DNA from: Bacteroidetes bacterium ADurb.Bin302
Lineage (GTDB): Bacteria > Bacteroidota > Bacteroidia > Bacteroidales > Paludibacteraceae
NCBI GenBank assembly: GCA_002069025.1
Contig: MWBK01000100.1
Span: 1 to 6,246, forward strand
Reading direction: 5' to 3'
Length of the DNA stretch: 6,246 bases
The translations under genes and the position numbers were made by a program. Positions 5,355 to 6,246 of this stretch are shown here, piece after piece. Under the pieces are notes generated by a model. That model saw only the letters and a program-made list of their open reading frames with translations, did not search any database and was not told the DNA's origin. Position 1 is the stretch's first letter. Each line of letters begins with the position of its first letter.

Positions 5355-5648
5355 GTGAATAACAAAGAATTATTAGTAGAACTATCAAATCGTTTAGGAA
5401 AAACTCAAAAAGAGGTATCTGCTATGTTGGATGTAACAACAGATTGCATGGTTCGTTCCTTTACAGAAAATTCAAACCTTGTATTACAAGGTTTTGGGGC
5501 TTTTGAAGTACGTAAAAAAGCTGATCGTATTCTTGTTAATCCTACCACAAAACTTCAAATGATTGTACCTCCTAAGTTAGCGTTAATCTTTAAGGCAAGT
5601 AATACCTACAAGGATAAGATTAAAAATAAGGAACACAATGGAAAATAA
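5355..5648 (+). CDS. HU/IHF family DNA-binding protein
   Basis: This 97-residue protein has the HU/IHF fold throughout: two N-terminal helices (NNKELLVELSNRLGKTQKEV), the beta-saddle with the GFGAFEVRKK signature at 46-55, the DNA-wrapping arm with VNPTTKLQMIVPPK, and a final helix. Pro63, at the arm tip, is the residue that intercalates between base pairs in HU and IHF, so DNA bending should be retained. It acts as a dimer in the nucleoid. The start is GTG: no in-frame ATG exists between the upstream stop at 5331-5333 and position 5355. An ATG two bases upstream (5353) is followed at once by TGA in another frame. The tail KNKEHNGK overlaps the start of the next gene. It is a divergent HU-family member of the kind common in Bacteroidota rather than the main hupA/hupB type. 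Confidence 0.92.
   Translation: MNNKELLVELSNRLGKTQKEVSAMLDVTTDCMVRSFTENSNLVLQGFGAFEVRKKADRILVNPTTKLQMIVPPKLALIFKASNTYKDKIKNKEHNGK
5628..5632 (+). promoter_or_regulatory. Shine-Dalgarno-like site for the membrane-anchored HU gene
   Basis: AAGGA lies five bases before the ATG at 5638 and inside the last codons of the preceding HU gene. With the 11-base gene overlap it would favour coupled translation. In such AT-rich DNA a chance match is possible. Confidence 0.35.
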
Positions 5649-6246
5649 AAAGATATCAATACAAGAGCTAACCGATATAATTGCGAAGGAATCTAATTCA
5701 ACCAAAAAGTTTTCTGAAGATTTTATTCGCGAATTGGTTGATGTTATAGCAGAATATTTAGAGAAAGATGGAATTGTAAAGGTTAAAGGTCTTGGAACAT
5801 TCAAATTATTGTGGATTGAAGATCGTAAGAGTGTAAATGTAACGACCGGAGAAACGATCATTTTACCGGCTCGCTATAAAGTCTCGTTCATACCTGAATC
5901 ATCTGTAAAGCAATCAATCAATGCTCCATATTCGCATTTAGAAACTTTTGTGCCGGAGCCTCCTCAACATGTAGATAATAATGGCTATAAAAAAATCGCA
6001 GAAGAGCCAATAGAAATTTCTGTTGAACAATCAACAGAAAAATCTGAAGAACCTATTACAGAACCTGCAGCATCAAAACAAGATGTAAAAAATTCAGAAT
6101 CATCTTCAAGGCCTGAGAAAAAACAAAAGCGTAATATAACATGGTTAATAATATTGATAGTATTATTGCTATTATGTGGTGCTACATTTTATTTTCAAGC
6201 AATGTGGGTGCCAATTGCGCGTACAAACATAGAAAAATGGTTTGGA
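5638..6246 (+). CDS. Membrane-anchored protein with N-terminal HU-like domain, C-terminus cut off
   Basis: The frame is open from the ATG at 5638 to the window edge (203 codons), so the C-terminal part is missing. Residues 1-95 are a second HU/IHF-like domain: helices ISIQELTDIIAKES and DFIRELVDVIAEYL, the signature VKGLGTFKLLW (49-59), an arm with VNVTTGETIILPARYKVSF, and a last helix. Where HU has the intercalating proline, this protein has Val68. A linker of about 70 residues (96-160) is rich in Glu, Pro and Ser. KKQKRN (161-166) precedes one hydrophobic helix at about 167-187 (TWLIILIVLLLLCGATFYF). The positive-inside rule puts the HU domain in the cytoplasm and the missing part in the periplasm. 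Bacteroidota proteins of similar build can end in SPOR or LysM peptidoglycan-binding domains; whether this one does is not visible. It overlaps the preceding HU gene by 11 bases, so the two are probably made together and may form heterodimers. DNA binding is inferred. Confidence 0.85.
   Translation, partial: MENKKISIQELTDIIAKESNSTKKFSEDFIRELVDVIAEYLEKDGIVKVKGLGTFKLLWIEDRKSVNVTTGETIILPARYKVSFIPESSVKQSINAPYSHLETFVPEPPQHVDNNGYKKIAEEPIEISVEQSTEKSEEPITEPAASKQDVKNSESSSRPEKKQKRNITWLIILIVLLLLCGATFYFQAMWVPIARTNIEKWFG

Noticed and set aside
5583..5861. Minus-strand open frame across the two HU genes
   Set aside because: It is antisense to both HU-fold domains, whose plus-strand motifs are clear.
1..6246. 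tRNA or rRNA genes, CRISPR arrays, insertion sequences and attachment sites
   Set aside because: No cloverleaf or rRNA-like sequence, no regularly spaced repeats, and no transposase or terminal inverted repeats were seen on either strand.

Overview
The window is a chromosomal segment of a member of the Bacteroidota, most likely an AT-rich Bacteroidales. The clues are the order rpmB-rpmG-DUF4295-ftsY-rimO-HU, promoters of the TAnnTTTG (-7) type, mostly missing Shine-Dalgarno sequences, and a DUF4295 protein, a family I know only from this phylum. There are nine protein genes, two of them cut by the window edges. I found no RNA gene, mobile element or CRISPR array, and no gap over 300 bases.

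Layout. Positions 1-1020 (minus) hold a lipoprotein substrate-binding protein of an iron/heme/cobalamin-type ABC importer, running off the left edge. A 48-bp divergent intergenic region separates it from a GT4-type glycosyltransferase (1069-2196, plus). Each gene has a TAnnTTTG box only 4-5 bases before its ATG, so both mRNAs may be leaderless, and an operator-like inverted repeat lies midway between the boxes. From 2288 everything is on the plus strand: ribosomal proteins bL28 and bL33 and a 50-residue DUF4295 protein form a compact operon with its own promoter (2218-2249) and a strong intrinsic terminator (2921-2952). A new promoter then serves ftsY (SRP receptor), followed after 4 bases by rimO (methylthiolation of ribosomal protein uS12). 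After another promoter-like box come two HU-fold genes: a plain HU-like DNA-binding protein with a GTG start, and, overlapping it by 11 bases, a longer protein with an N-terminal HU domain, an acidic linker and a transmembrane helix, cut at the right edge.

How it fits together. The plus-strand block is mostly housekeeping: large-subunit proteins, co-translational membrane targeting and ribosome modification, then nucleoid proteins. The glycosyltransferase and importer gene look like a separate accessory or metabolic module. No wholly new system is evident. The observations most worth following are the membrane-anchored HU protein, which has lost the DNA-intercalating proline, the compact and nearly symmetric divergent promoter, and the isolated Shine-Dalgarno sequences in a phylum that rarely uses them.
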